Of a stretch of DNA of 64,000 nt, positions 45,016-53,629 are shown one piece after another. The translations under genes were made by a program, and so were the position numbers. Source of the stretch: Alkaliphilus sp. B6464 (lineage in GTDB: Bacteria > Bacillota > Clostridia > Peptostreptococcales > Natronincolaceae); assembly GCF_018141165.1 (NCBI RefSeq), contig NZ_CP058557.1:930001-994000 (forward strand), in the 5' to 3' direction. The notes beneath the pieces are model-generated. The model had not been told where the DNA came from, made no database searches, and saw only the letters and a program-made list of their open reading frames with translations. The stretch's first letter is position 1; every line of letters starts with the position of its first letter.

Positions 45016-45262
45016 CTACCAAATTATTAAATAAGAAAAAACATTTATTCTTATACTTTTCTCTAAGTTTTTCATGATCGGAAGGCACAGTTGTTTCCTT
45101 TACATAGTCTTCGGCTTTATCAATAAATGTAGTACTAACGTTGTACGTTGTATAAATAGATTCCTCCTTATCCAATGCCATTGCCATTGCTACATTGTTC
45201 GCTCCTGCAAAAACCGTACTACATAAAGTAATAGCCGCTACACTTGTTACTACTGTTTTCAA
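44999..45262 (-). CDS. Short secreted protein, probably truncated
   Basis: An 87-residue frame with a clear signal peptide (TVVTSVAAITLCSTVFAGANNVAMA) and a mature part of about 60 residues that I do not recognise. The only start in frame is TTG at 45262, poorly spaced from AGGAG. An upstream ATG at 45297 is out of frame and stops after 12 codons, as if a frameshift has occurred. Its last codons lie in repeat copy A, so the repeat may have replaced the original 3' end. Confidence 0.45.
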   Translation of the reverse strand: MKTVVTSVAAITLCSTVFAGANNVAMAMALDKEESIYTTYNVSTTFIDKAEDYVKETTVPSDHEKLREKYKNKCFFLFNNLVAPHSI

Positions 45263-45320
45263 TGTATTTTTTTCTTTACTCCTATTGTTTGTCTCATAAA
45301 TAAATCTCCTTTACAAATTG

Positions 45321-45343
45321 GGTAGTGTCAAGTTGACACTACC
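45321..45343. promoter_or_regulatory. Near-perfect 23-bp palindrome
   Basis: GGTAGTGTCAA and TTGACACTACC face each other with one central base, between the truncated secreted protein and the small frame at 45367. It is followed by TTTT on the plus strand, so it could be an operator or a short terminator. Confidence 0.5.
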
Positions 45344-45366
45344 TTTTAATATTAGGAGGTATTTTA

Positions 45367-45441
45367 ATGAAGAAATTATATTGTATCAAACTTTTGGGAT
45401 TAGTAAGTACGCAAAATCAGGTTGCATGGCATATATTGTAG
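45367..45441 (+). CDS. Possible 24-residue peptide
   Basis: A strong ribosome binding site (TTAGGAGG) and ATG open a 24-codon frame MKKLYCIKLLGLVSTQNQVA ending at TAG, just upstream of the kinase gene. It may be a leader peptide or the remnant start of a deleted gene. Confidence 0.35.
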   Translation: MKKLYCIKLLGLVSTQNQVAWHIL

Positions 45442-45485
45442 TAAATTTGAAGCATTCATTTAGAGCATGAAGGGGGCGGCGGCAC

Positions 45486-46157
45486 GTGCCTGAAAAAGAA
45501 TTAAATCAATATATGGTTAATTTAGAACCCATCGGAAAAGGTGTTTATGGAATTGTATATCTTGCATATGACAAATTCAAAAAAAGGAGAGTTGCAATTA
45601 AAGAGTTGGAAGATATAGAGCGTGCAATGCATGAAGCATATGTAATGAAACAGTGTGGCTTCTCAAAATTTTTACCAACTTTTTATGACTTCTTTAAGAA
45701 TAATGGCAAAGCATACATTGTGATGGAATACGTTGAGGGCAAGACTTTTGGTGAAAATTTTGATAGCCATGGTAAAAAAAGAAACGAAAAATTGAGTGTG
45801 CAAATTACAATAAATATGTTGAAAGGGCTTAAAGTTTTTCACAAAACTGGGTTTTGCCATGATGATATCAAGCCCAAAAATGTTATGATTCATAACGATG
45901 ACCCAAAAACTGTTAAGATCATAGATTTTAATTCCTCTAAAAAGATAGAAAACGTTGGCTTAATGAAGAAAGATTTAAGTGATGCTGCACAAATGTGTAT
46001 ATTTCTAATAAATGGAACTGTACCAGAGCCAGTAGATAAGGTAGAAATTCATAATAAGAAATTAAAATCAATTTTATTTAAGGCTTTAAATGAAGATGCA
46101 AGAGATAATTATAATTCACTTGAAGAGTTTATGGCTAAATTAAAGGAGTTTAGATAG
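45486..46157 (+). CDS. Soluble Hanks-type Ser/Thr protein kinase
   Basis: A 223-residue protein that is only a kinase domain. The glycine loop is IGKGVYGIVYLA and the ATP lysine is in RVAIKEL. The catalytic loop HDDIKPKNVM keeps the Asp, Lys and Asn but has Asp instead of Arg after His, and DFN replaces DFG. It lacks the membrane helix and PASTA repeats of PrkC/PknB. The start is GTG at 45486 behind GGGGGCGG. The target is not evident; the nearby Hsp70/J-protein operon is a possible partner. Confidence 0.88.
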   Translation: MPEKELNQYMVNLEPIGKGVYGIVYLAYDKFKKRRVAIKELEDIERAMHEAYVMKQCGFSKFLPTFYDFFKNNGKAYIVMEYVEGKTFGENFDSHGKKRNEKLSVQITINMLKGLKVFHKTGFCHDDIKPKNVMIHNDDPKTVKIIDFNSSKKIENVGLMKKDLSDAAQMCIFLINGTVPEPVDKVEIHNKKLKSILFKALNEDARDNYNSLEEFMAKLKEFR

Positions 46158-46245
46158 GCTTTAAATAGACTCGAAGGCTTTATCTTAGATACATTAGAAA
46201 TAAAGGTTTGTGGGAGATCTCCAACAGTTTAAGAATAGATCATTT

Positions 46246-46300
46246 TTGTGTAAATGGTCATTCACTCTTTTTTATGACTAGTGACCATTTACACATAGTA
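46246..46300. terminator. Hairpin after the kinase gene
   Basis: TGTGTAAATGGTCA pairs with TGACCATTTACACA around a 20-base loop. It is the only terminator candidate for the kinase gene. Confidence 0.55.
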
Positions 46301-46337
46301 TGAATACTCACTATTAAAGGCTATTATTACAACTGCT

Positions 46338-46439
46338 ATGGTACACTCTGTTAAGAATGTAGAAAATCGTATTATTGTTATATCTTTTTTAATTATGATA
46401 GGGCTCATCGTATCAATTTTTACTAGAATTTTAAAATAA
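46338..46439 (+). pseudogene. Single-helix fragment, possible transporter tail
   Basis: A 33-codon frame starting MVHSVKNVENRIIVIS carries one hydrophobic helix and a short basic end (TRILK). There is no ribosome binding site. It looks like the C-terminal end of a larger membrane protein, but I cannot name it. The rest of 46158-46497 holds only the hairpin above. Confidence 0.25.
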
Positions 46440-46497
46440 GTATTTATATGCTTTCCTTAGCATCATACTCCTAAATCATCTAATTAAGAAAGCTATT

Positions 46498-47358
46498 CTA
46501 ATAACTTGTAAGCACATAGTCCATTCGTTTACACCCAATAGCAGAAGCAACTGAACTGCATTTTGCTCGCAATAGATAGAATATATTCTTATCTTTAATA
46601 TCACTCAATGTTTCAAAATTGGCTTGCCCTTTACTTATAATAAGATCTGCTTTACTAAATTCACTCTTAAATGTACTTGAGCAATCTTTTAATATCGTTC
46701 CTTGCGCACAATGCCCATTGTCAATTACTTTTACTAGGTCTACAACACCTGTGCTTATTGCATCCTGCATAGTCGCATCATTAACTATTGGACCTCCCTT
46801 TACTACATAAGTAACCTTGTTTGTTGGGAGATTCTCTAATAGAAATTTATCAAATATTATTTCACCAGAATTATCGGCAATATACATGATGTTATTTGAC
46901 TTTTCTACTGCTTCTCGTAGAGCAGTTGTTCCCGTACCAAAAATATCATGTTTGATACTGTCTTCAACCGACTTAACAATATCTGAATGCTCTAGCTTTA
47001 GTCCAACTGAAAAATCTATAATATTTCCTGCAATAGCCAGCCTACAAGCCATATCAAAGCGATCTTCTGCCTTATACAACCATTTTTCCTCTATAATTCT
47101 CTCATAAATATCTTTAGCAATTTCATTATACTGTTCCTTCAATCTCTTATATGGATCATTAATACCAGTAATATTCTTAGCATGTTGATGCATCCTAAAA
47201 GCTATTTCGGGCGCTGTTTCACTAAAGTCCATTTCTCCTAATTCTTTCAAGGATCTTTTTATTATTTCTTCTTGCATTGTTATATTACTCGTGGCTTCTT
47301 CAGCTATTTCTACTGCTTGTCTAGCAAGACAATAAATGCATTCACGTGATATTTTCAT
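46498..47358 (-). CDS. ARMT1/DUF89-family damage-control phosphatase
   Basis: A 286-residue protein with the DUF89 features: an N-terminal CIYCLARQAVEIA (CxxC), MYIADNSGEIIFDKFLLENL with the metal-binding Asp-Asn, and KADLIISKGQANFETL with the second metal-site region. Family members are metal-dependent phosphatases that remove phosphate from damaged or overflow metabolites. The CxxC start is typical of the prokaryotic subgroup. It is a single gene. Confidence 0.9.
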   Translation of the reverse strand: MKISRECIYCLARQAVEIAEEATSNITMQEEIIKRSLKELGEMDFSETAPEIAFRMHQHAKNITGINDPYKRLKEQYNEIAKDIYERIIEEKWLYKAEDRFDMACRLAIAGNIIDFSVGLKLEHSDIVKSVEDSIKHDIFGTGTTALREAVEKSNNIMYIADNSGEIIFDKFLLENLPTNKVTYVVKGGPIVNDATMQDAISTGVVDLVKVIDNGHCAQGTILKDCSSTFKSEFSKADLIISKGQANFETLSDIKDKNIFYLLRAKCSSVASAIGCKRMDYVLTSY

Positions 47359-47427
47359 ATATATCTCTCCTCAATATGAATATGTTCTTATTCTACTAAA
47401 AGGCATATTCATAATTATAAAATTTAA

Positions 47428-47859
47428 GATTTCGATGAAATTGTAGAAGCAGCAAAAAAAGCACGCTCCAATGACTTCATTATGAATCTTCCACAAGGTT
47501 ATGATACGATCATAGAGGACGGTGGTTCTACTCTCTCTGGAGGTGAAAAACAAAGAATATATATTGCAAGAGCTATGTTAAAAGATGCTCCAATAGTCAT
47601 ATTAGATGAAGCTACAGCCAGCATTGATCCAGAAAACGAGCACTTCATTCAACAGGCGATTAGTGCATTGGTACATGGAAAAACTATTATCATTATAGCC
47701 CATCGATTAGCCACTATCCAAAATGCAGACCAGATACTTGTAGTAGATAGTGGACAAATTGTACAAAGAGGCACTCATACGGATTTAATAGAAGAGGCAG
47801 GTATTTATAGGCGTTTTATTGGAATTCGTGAGAAAGCAGAAGGATGGATGATTGCATAA
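47428..47859 (+). pseudogene. C-terminal fragment of an ABC exporter ATPase
   Basis: The frame starts abruptly after a stop at 47425 and reads DEIVEAAKKARSNDFIMNLP, then LSGGEKQRIYIARAMLKDAP (signature), VILDEATASIDPENE (Walker B) and IIAHRLATI (H-loop), ending at 47859. It lacks the membrane domain and Walker A. It is the last quarter of an MdlB/YheI-type exporter, cut by a deletion whose joint is near 47428. Confidence 0.85.
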
Positions 47860-48021
47860 TTGATACTTCTCACTTCATTCACTTTTCATACTATACAAAT
47901 GAAATAAATATTCTAAGAGGATGAACTATTTGTTTATCCTCTTATTTTCTTGCAATCTGAGCAATCAACTGACCTCATATCTATCCGGATAATGTTAAAG
48001 TGTTAAAAATACTTGGCTACC

Positions 48022-48080
48022 AAAAAACCACAGTCATTTATGATGCGGTTCACCACTCTATTAGCACCTGCAACCCTTTT
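48022..48080 (-). repeat. rlmH-end repeat R7 (att-like)
   Basis: On the minus strand it reads AAAAGGGTTGC.., then GTGAACCGCATCATAAATGA and TGTGGTTTTTT. It matches 17 of 18 bases of the rlmH-end core and is the copy farthest from rlmH. Confidence 0.75.
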
Positions 48081-48108
48081 ATATACAAAACTAAACTCTA
48101 AATCTTAA

Positions 48109-48140
48109 AAACTTCACCCCACTTAGTTAAGTGGAGTTGT
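48109..48140 (-). terminator. Terminator after the stalk-domain protein
   Basis: CTCCACTTAACTAAGTGGGG forms a hairpin, followed by TTTTTAAG on the minus strand. It lies just past the stop of the gene ending at 48185. Nothing else is seen in 47860-48184 apart from repeat R7. Confidence 0.65.
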
Positions 48141-48184
48141 TTAGAACATCCTAAATAACTCTTCTGTAGGTATACCACATCTCA

Positions 48185-49321
48185 TTATCTTCCTTTACTT
48201 GCTTCTACATCTCTTGTTAAGTTGCTAATATGTTCACCCTCTTTACTAGCATCAAATGTTAATTCTAAGCTAGAGTGATTTTCTTTCGCTAAAATTCCTA
48301 CTTGATAACCATCGGACTTTATTATTTTTAAAGGAATAATATCTTGTGTAGAAATTATAGTGTATATTTCATCTGCTTCAGTAGGTACTAAGCTGTTTAG
48401 AAGTAGTTTTACAAAATCTAGATTTTCCGAATTGTTCTCATGCAAAGATAATTGCATTAATTGCATTTCAGGTACTACCTGTGAAAATGAAATTTGGTAA
48501 GGCATACCGTCTTTCCCTATAGCGTGTCTGAGATAACTTATATCATCTGACCCAAATTTCTTATAACCGTTGCTGAGTAATAAACTAGGAACTTCTTTTA
48601 ATGGTATCTGTTTATTTGCAGTAGGTAATTTGATTGGCTCGCCTGATGTAGAGATATAAGCTGTTCTATTTACATAACCTACTTGTAAGCCTAATGCATC
48701 AGATACAACTCTTAGGGGCACATAGACAGTATTATCTTTCATTTCAGGCACACTGGGTAATTGAATGTAACTGTTGTTCACTTTAGCATTATGATAACCT
48801 ACTGCAAGTTTGATATATTTATCATCTTTAGAAATAGTTGCTTCCCGTTCTTCATTGTCCCATTCTACTTTATAATTAAGAGTTTCTGATAGAATTCTTA
48901 AAGGTATCATAGTATTTCCATTTTCACTTATATATCCTTGACCAATTATCTTATTATCAAGTGATACTGCTACAGGATTTTGTAAAGATTTAGCCTGAAC
49001 TTGTATTGGTGTAAGTATTAACATACCTACTAAAGTCATCTTAATAATCTTTTGTATTAATTTATTCATTTTATTAACCCTCGCTTCATATTTTTCTATA
49101 CTAGTAACATCATTTACTACTTCTTTAATGCTATCACATTTATTAAAACAGTCTGGTTCCTTAATACTTAGTTGTTCATAAAAATCGCGCTTTATATACA
49201 ATCCTGTCAACCAACGGATGATTTCATCGACTTCTGTTTTCGTACGTCCTTTTTTCTCCGCACTCGTAACATAAAGTGGATAGACACCTGCTACACTCAT
49301 TGTATATATGATGTTTGCCAT
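48185..49321 (-). CDS. Copper-amine-oxidase-N-type stalk protein fused to a DUF2200 fragment
   Basis: A 378-residue chimeric frame. Residues 1-40 ([31 protein letters not shown]) match the start of the DUF2200 protein encoded at 53920-54270. From M85 a separate secreted protein begins: signal peptide ([19 protein letters not shown]), then two stalk-type copper amine oxidase N-terminal repeats (about 108-160 and 165-220), and a C-terminal domain of unknown type. An internal start at 49069 with GCGAGGG upstream would give the 294-residue secreted protein alone. With the DUF2200 part in front, the signal peptide would be internal. Confidence 0.75.
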   Translation of the reverse strand: MANIIYTMSVAGVYPLYVTSAEKKGRTKTEVDEIIRWLTGLYIKRDFYEQLSIKEPDCFNKCDSIKEVVNDVTSIEKYEARVNKMNKLIQKIIKMTLVGMLILTPIQVQAKSLQNPVAVSLDNKIIGQGYISENGNTMIPLRILSETLNYKVEWDNEEREATISKDDKYIKLAVGYHNAKVNNSYIQLPSVPEMKDNTVYVPLRVVSDALGLQVGYVNRTAYISTSGEPIKLPTANKQIPLKEVPSLLLSNGYKKFGSDDISYLRHAIGKDGMPYQISFSQVVPEMQLMQLSLHENNSENLDFVKLLLNSLVPTEADEIYTIISTQDIIPLKIIKSDGYQVGILAKENHSSLELTFDASKEGEHISNLTRDVEASKGR

Positions 49322-49388
49322 AATACATCCTCGCTTATATGATTTTCTTCATTATATCACGAAAAATAGTCGAGTTAAATAAAAGTTG
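49203..49388 (-). repeat. Duplicated DUF2200 promoter and 5' end, copy A
   Basis: About 186 bp is roughly 90% identical by eye to 54149-54337, covering the upstream region (ATATCACGAAAAATAGTCG) and the first 40 codons of DUF2200. Both copies lie inside the rlmH-proximal array. Confidence 0.85.
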
Positions 49389-49577
49389 TTTTCTTACAGT
49401 GATAATAATCATTAATTATCCTTCAACACTATAAGGCTTGTTTTAGTATTAATTACATGCTGAAAATTTAAGTTTAACAAATTTCCAATTACCAAAAAAT
49501 TACACTTTTCCTTTTGTTAAAGATATGGTATTCTATATAACGTCGAAATTTGTAGGTTGTTTCTGTAGGAGTGATTA

Positions 49578-50384
49578 TTGTTGAAAATAGATAAAGTAAC
49601 TGAAAAAGTAGTATGCGGAAAGAAAATTTATATTGTAGAGAATCATCATGAAGTTATAATTCCATGGTCAGAGTATGCTTCTAATAATGAAACGGCACCA
49701 GTATTATTAACTTTTGACCACCATATGGATACTCGTAGTGCATTTTATAGGCATTCCCGTAAGGTTGCTGGCTTAGAATGGAGACCCGTAAGAGATCAAT
49801 TGATATCGGATGTAGATATAAATGAATCAAGTACAATTATATCATCATTAGAAAGGCTTTGTAACGATGAGCATATAGATTTTGCATTACAAACTGGAAT
49901 GATATCAGACGCAGTAGTATTTAGCCTAATGAATGCAGATATTTGCACAGATTATGCCAATAGTAAAATATACTATATAGATCCTTGCTGTACTAGCAAA
50001 TGTAAAAAAAGTTCACATGACGATGAATGCCAAATTAATGTGTATGATAAGGTAATAGAAGGAGAGGAACTATTGTTCAAATTAAATAAGATAAATACGT
50101 TTATACCTGGTTTTTTTATCTCGAATAAAGTAAACAAGAAATTTATTTTAGATATTGATTTAGATTGTTTCCATACTAAAAAAGCTATCAATGCTGTAGA
50201 TATGTCTGTTTTTAACTATTTAGTAAATAATGCAGAGATAATTACTATAGCAACAGAAGGATATTATGTTGAGTTAGAAAAAAAGGATAATGATATAAAT
50301 GAGAATTATCTTTTAGAAAAGTTATTAGTGCATATAGAAAATGCTATAGATAATAAAAGATTTAAGTTCTCTACAGCATCTTAA
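49578..50384 (+). CDS. UPF0489-family protein
   Basis: A 268-residue protein with the UPF0489 features IYIVENHHEVIIPWSEYA near residue 18, LLTFDHHMDTRSAF near 43 and KKFILDIDLDCFHTKKA near 193. The spaced His and Asp residues resemble the metal site of the arginase/ureohydrolase fold. The starts are TTG codons at 49578 or 49581 behind TAGGAG. It is the only plus-strand gene within the 48.0-58.8 kb array. The reaction is unknown. Confidence 0.82.
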   Translation: MLKIDKVTEKVVCGKKIYIVENHHEVIIPWSEYASNNETAPVLLTFDHHMDTRSAFYRHSRKVAGLEWRPVRDQLISDVDINESSTIISSLERLCNDEHIDFALQTGMISDAVVFSLMNADICTDYANSKIYYIDPCCTSKCKKSSHDDECQINVYDKVIEGEELLFKLNKINTFIPGFFISNKVNKKFILDIDLDCFHTKKAINAVDMSVFNYLVNNAEIITIATEGYYVELEKKDNDINENYLLEKLLVHIENAIDNKRFKFSTAS

Positions 50385-50816
50385 AGAAATCATTTTATCA
50401 GAGTCTATTACTACTAAAACCATAAGTGAAGTCACGGAAAATAGATTTTAAAATGGAAAAGTCTACCTTCACTGTGAAAGCGAACTAACTTAACTTTAAT
50501 TATTCTTCGGCATTTAATTCAACTATTTTTGACTTTGATAATCTGTACTTTACTTCAATATTCTAATTAAGTTTAATTTGGCCAATCCTAACACTTCTTC
50601 TTATTCAATTATTATTAAGTTTAAAGCAATCTCTTTTTATATTCTTGTGTTGAACAAGATTTCAGTAGCATATCAAAATTCTACCTTATACTTTTGACAA
50701 ATTCTAAGATATCTGTTGTAAGCTTTCATCATAAAAAAGCATATTATAATTATTTTAACTTATCATATATTAATCTACAAAATCACTCTAACTCCATATA
50801 TATCAAGCTTTAAAAG
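50385..50816. other. Gap with possible degenerate coding remnant
   Basis: No intact gene. A minus-strand stretch near 50505-50570 reads NIEVKYRLSKSKIVELNAEE and then a stop, which may be the end of a decayed gene. The rest shows nothing. Confidence 0.25.
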
Positions 50817-50871
50817 AAAAACCGCACTTATTTATGATACGGTTCGCCGTAACTATTGCAAATGAGGTTTT
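50817..50871 (-). repeat. rlmH-end repeat R6 (att-like)
   Basis: On the minus strand AAAACCTCATTTGC.., then GGCGAACCGTATCATAAATAA and GTGCGGTTTTTC. It matches 17 of 18 core bases. The ends are imperfectly complementary, giving a hairpin with a T-run. Confidence 0.8.
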
Positions 50872-50964
50872 ACCATTTTATTCTTCTGTATATATTCTAC
50901 ATAAATTACACTCTGTGAAAGTTCCAGTAGCAAAATCAAAGATTTTGGCTGTCACTTTTAGTAT

Positions 50965-51095
50965 TACTTATAGAAAAAATCTCAAAAAAAATAGTAGCCT
51001 CGGCTCGCAATTGGAAGCTACTGTTTTTTAATCATATTAAATTATAGTGATACCAGTTGCCTAAGCAACTAGATTGTATATTATAGGGTGTTGGT
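50965..51095. repeat. Terminator-bearing repeat, copy B
   Basis: The second copy of the element at 44885-45015. It has AAAAATAGTAGC..GAAGCTACT followed by TTTTTT, TATAGTGATACC and the palindrome AGTTGCCTAAGCAACT. No gene lies between it and 51331. Confidence 0.6.
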
Positions 51096-51330
51096 AGCAT
51101 CCTATTTTTATTTTCTGCATTTCTTATTTATATTATATCAAATTTTGATAAAAAATAAATATAAATAATTTTGATAAAATTTCTAATCTGCTCCTATAAG
51201 TTGTAATTTTTATAATAGATTAAGTTGAATTGAAGTTATAAACTTAGAAATAAAGAATGAAGATATTATAGATAAATAAAATAGCATCTATTTGAATTAG
51301 AAAATTAATTCTAAAACTTAAATTTAATAA

Positions 51331-51603
51331 TTAGTTGTCCCTTAACTTCTTAATTTCGTTTTGAATTTCATTTTCCAAATTAAAGCTAAAATTAAAATTA
51401 AGAGATAGAGCATGAAATATTACACCTACTCCCCAACCTAATACAGGAACTATATATTGAGGTTTAAAGCCATTAATTAATAATAAGGTTATAGATATAA
51501 CTGAAAAAATAAAATATATACCTACATGTATTATAAATTCTCTTTTCGATTCCACCTTCTTTTTTGCAAATTCGTATAACTCTTTATCTGATATTAATTT
51601 CAA
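51331..51603 (-). CDS. 2TM-domain protein
   Basis: A 90-residue protein of the 2TM family: a charged start (ELYEFAKKKVESKREFIIHVGIYFIF), two membrane helices (about residues 24-44 and 48-66) and the tail LENEIQNEIKKLRDN. It follows the MerR gene by 16 bases and is likely its co-transcribed partner. The family has no known biochemical role. Confidence 0.85.
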   Translation of the reverse strand: MKLISDKELYEFAKKKVESKREFIIHVGIYFIFSVISITLLLINGFKPQYIVPVLGWGVGVIFHALSLNFNFSFNLENEIQNEIKKLRDN

Positions 51604-51619
51604 ATTACTTCACCCTTTC

Positions 51620-52417
51620 TTATAAGTTTTCATTAATACTAATTTTGTTAATTTTAAAATAATGTGCCAACAATTCTCCAAGATATTCATTTATTTCATT
51701 CTGCTTTTTAGATAATTCGTAGTTACCACCTGATACTTCATTATTAAAATTCATTAAACTTGGAATTAAATCCATATTTCCACCTGTAAAATCTAAAATT
51801 AACTTCCACCATAGTTTTGCTAACTTCATACTTTCATCACTTTTAACACTAACATTTGAGTTTTTTAATTTAAATGTAATGTCTACAAGTTTTAAATACT
51901 CTTGAATGAGTTCCTCCCCTAAATCTGGAGTATCTGAAAAGCTAGATTTAATATGTTCTGTTAATGTATTATCTAATATTTTCCATACCCAGTAATTTTT
52001 ATTTCCCAGCCTTAGTAGCTCAATTATCTCAGAATATTTCTGAAAGTTTACCTCTTGAATATTCTGTATTTCTGATTGGAGCGAATTTATCAAATTTAAT
52101 GCTTCATTTAAATTTTCAAGTTGTTCTTTTATTATACTTTTTTGATGTTCTAATACATTAATAACTTCATTAGGTGTATCAAGTTTTAAGATTTGATTTT
52201 TGATATCATCTAATGAAAAGCCTAAATATTTAAAAGATAGAATTTGATGTAGCTTTATAATATCTTTACTAGAATATAGCCTTCTTCCACCTTCTGAAAG
52301 TTTAGATGGTTTTAATATTTGCTCGTTATCGTAATATTGTAAAGTTCTTACAGTTACGCCCATTTGTTTCGCTAATTCCCCAATAGTTAAATACTCTTTT
52401 TTCATGCAATTATTCAC
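51620..52417 (-). CDS. MerR-family transcriptional regulator
   Basis: A 265-residue regulator with the MerR HTH (YLTIGELAKQMGVTVRTLQYYDNEQILKPSKLSEGGRRLYSSKDIIKLHQILSFKYLGFSLDDIKNQI), a long coiled coil (to about 125) and a TipAS-like C-terminal region (residues 130-260) that may bind a ligand. It is transcribed from a promoter with a 19-base spacer, the hallmark of MerR-controlled promoters, so it is probably autoregulated. Confidence 0.93.
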   Translation of the reverse strand: MNNCMKKEYLTIGELAKQMGVTVRTLQYYDNEQILKPSKLSEGGRRLYSSKDIIKLHQILSFKYLGFSLDDIKNQILKLDTPNEVINVLEHQKSIIKEQLENLNEALNLINSLQSEIQNIQEVNFQKYSEIIELLRLGNKNYWVWKILDNTLTEHIKSSFSDTPDLGEELIQEYLKLVDITFKLKNSNVSVKSDESMKLAKLWWKLILDFTGGNMDLIPSLMNFNNEVSGGNYELSKKQNEINEYLGELLAHYFKINKISINENL

Positions 52418-52427
52418 CTCAAAAATA

Positions 52428-52458
52428 ATTATAATATATTACGTAACGTTATAAGCAA
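52428..52458 (-). promoter_or_regulatory. MerR-type promoter with 19-bp spacer
   Basis: On the minus strand TTGCTT (52453-52458), a 19-base spacer containing ATAACGTTACGTAAT, then TATAAT (52428-52433). Over-long spacers of 19 bases are typical of MerR-activated promoters. Confidence 0.7.
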
Positions 52459-52595
52459 GTATAAAAATAACAAAAAATAAACTTTTAGATAGTAATAAGA
52501 AATATGAGATTAAAATTATAGACATAATTTTGATTTTACAGTTGCATTATTAAATAAAAATAGCCTTAGCCATTGAATCTACCTGGTTAAGACTA

Positions 52596-52653
52596 TTTTT
52601 ATCATTTATTTATGGTACGGTTCTCCGTTACATCTCCAATGGAGGTCGTTTTT
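52596..52653 (-). repeat. rlmH-end repeat R5 (att-like)
   Basis: On the minus strand AAAAACGACC.., then GGAGAACCGTACCATAAATAA and a T-rich tail. It matches 16 of 18 core bases. It lies between the DUF2268 and MerR cassettes. Confidence 0.75.
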
Positions 52654-52699
52654 AAGTTCTACTTTATCTATGGTATCTTATGAAAGGTATTATTGTAAT

Positions 52700-53515
52700 T
52701 TACTCCCAAAACCCTTTTATACCCTCTATAATTTCGTCATATGGTAAAAGTGTTGCTTCTATTATGGACTTACCTGTTTTTTCTAAGTAGTACTTAATCA
52801 TATGATATCCACAAGCATAACCTGCACAATATGGTAGTCCTACTGGAAAATACCCTTGCATCTCAGCCATTTCATCTCCATAAAGATATGCTGTTATATT
52901 TTCAAATCCAGTCTCTTTTAACCCCCCTTTTATTATAGGTTTTATATATTCATTTAAAGTCTCCATGTCAGTCTTACTTACCCAAGGTCCTGCCTTATCC
53001 TCTCCGAACATCCATGTAGCAAAATTTTCTGCAAGACCTTCATTTATCATCATCTCCTCTAGTGTTATATCATTGCTCCATTTTATAAATTGAAATCTAA
53101 TATTATGATTAACCTCATGAGCAAGTGCAACTGTAAGCCTACTTAGTGTGTATTCATTTGGGATTAATGATAAAAGTATATATCCAGGTATCCCTCCATC
53201 TCCGCAGTATCCATCATTTAATATTGTATATGGACTTTTAGGGTTTGCTAATAATATTGAAAATGTATATTCCAAAACATTCAATTCATAACCTTCTCCT
53301 TGAAATACATTTATTGACTTTTTAATAGTGTCTTTACAAATATCCCAAACCTTATCATCTGCTAGTTTACTTATATTATCTATTTGACTTTCATCGATAT
53401 CTCTTGGTGGTAAAAAGCCTAACATTTCGCTCGCCATAACCACATCATATCCACCTTTTTGTTTTGCTTTAATAGGAACATTGATGCATTCCCATTTAAA
53501 TTCAAAAGGTTTCAT
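52700..53515 (-). CDS. DUF2268 zinc metalloprotease-like protein
   Basis: A 271-residue frame with the DUF2268 features: YCGDGGIPGYILLSLIPNE near residue 103, zinc motif HEVNH at 133-137 and the second part INEGLAENFATWMFGED near 157. Homologues have about 30 more residues at the N-terminus. Those residues are encoded just upstream in another frame (53512-53607). The ATG at 53515 has no ribosome binding site, so it is probably not the true start; see the upstream entry. It belongs to a cassette bounded by repeats R5 and R4. Confidence 0.82.
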   Translation of the reverse strand: MKPFEFKWECINVPIKAKQKGGYDVVMASEMLGFLPPRDIDESQIDNISKLADDKVWDICKDTIKKSINVFQGEGYELNVLEYTFSILLANPKSPYTILNDGYCGDGGIPGYILLSLIPNEYTLSRLTVALAHEVNHNIRFQFIKWSNDITLEEMMINEGLAENFATWMFGEDKAGPWVSKTDMETLNEYIKPIIKGGLKETGFENITAYLYGDEMAEMQGYFPVGLPYCAGYACGYHMIKYYLEKTGKSIIEATLLPYDEIIEGIKGFWE

Positions 53516-53607
53516 AATTTCATATCTGTATATATCTTCTTTTTTTCTATTGGTGCGCTCATTATCTTTTCGTAAATTTGATCAGAGCGAATCTCAGTAA
53601 TATTCAT
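53512..53607 (-). CDS. N-terminal part of the DUF2268 gene, joined by a -1 shift
   Basis: From an ATG at 53607 with a strong AAAGGAG site the frame reads MNITEIRSDQIYEKIMSAPI, then EKK, and stops at 53512. Homologues continue with a segment like EDIYRYEIMKPFEF. That continuation is present in the -1 frame starting at the heptamer A AAA AAG (53539-53547), a classical slippery sequence, in register with the zero frame. A -1 shift would give one protein of about 302 residues. A simple one-base indel in the A-tract is the alternative. Confidence 0.65.
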   Translation of the reverse strand: MNITEIRSDQIYEKIMSAPIEKKKIYTDMKL

Positions 53608-53629
53608 GTCATCATCTCCTTTAGAGTAA

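Noticed and set aside
45472-45496. ATG-initiated peptide just before the kinase
   Set aside because: The ATG frame near 45468 ends after about nine codons and overlaps the kinase ribosome binding site.
47335-47356. Second parS-like site (TTCACGTGA)
   Set aside because: Only about 10 of 16 consensus bases match, and it lies in the coding start of the DUF89 gene.
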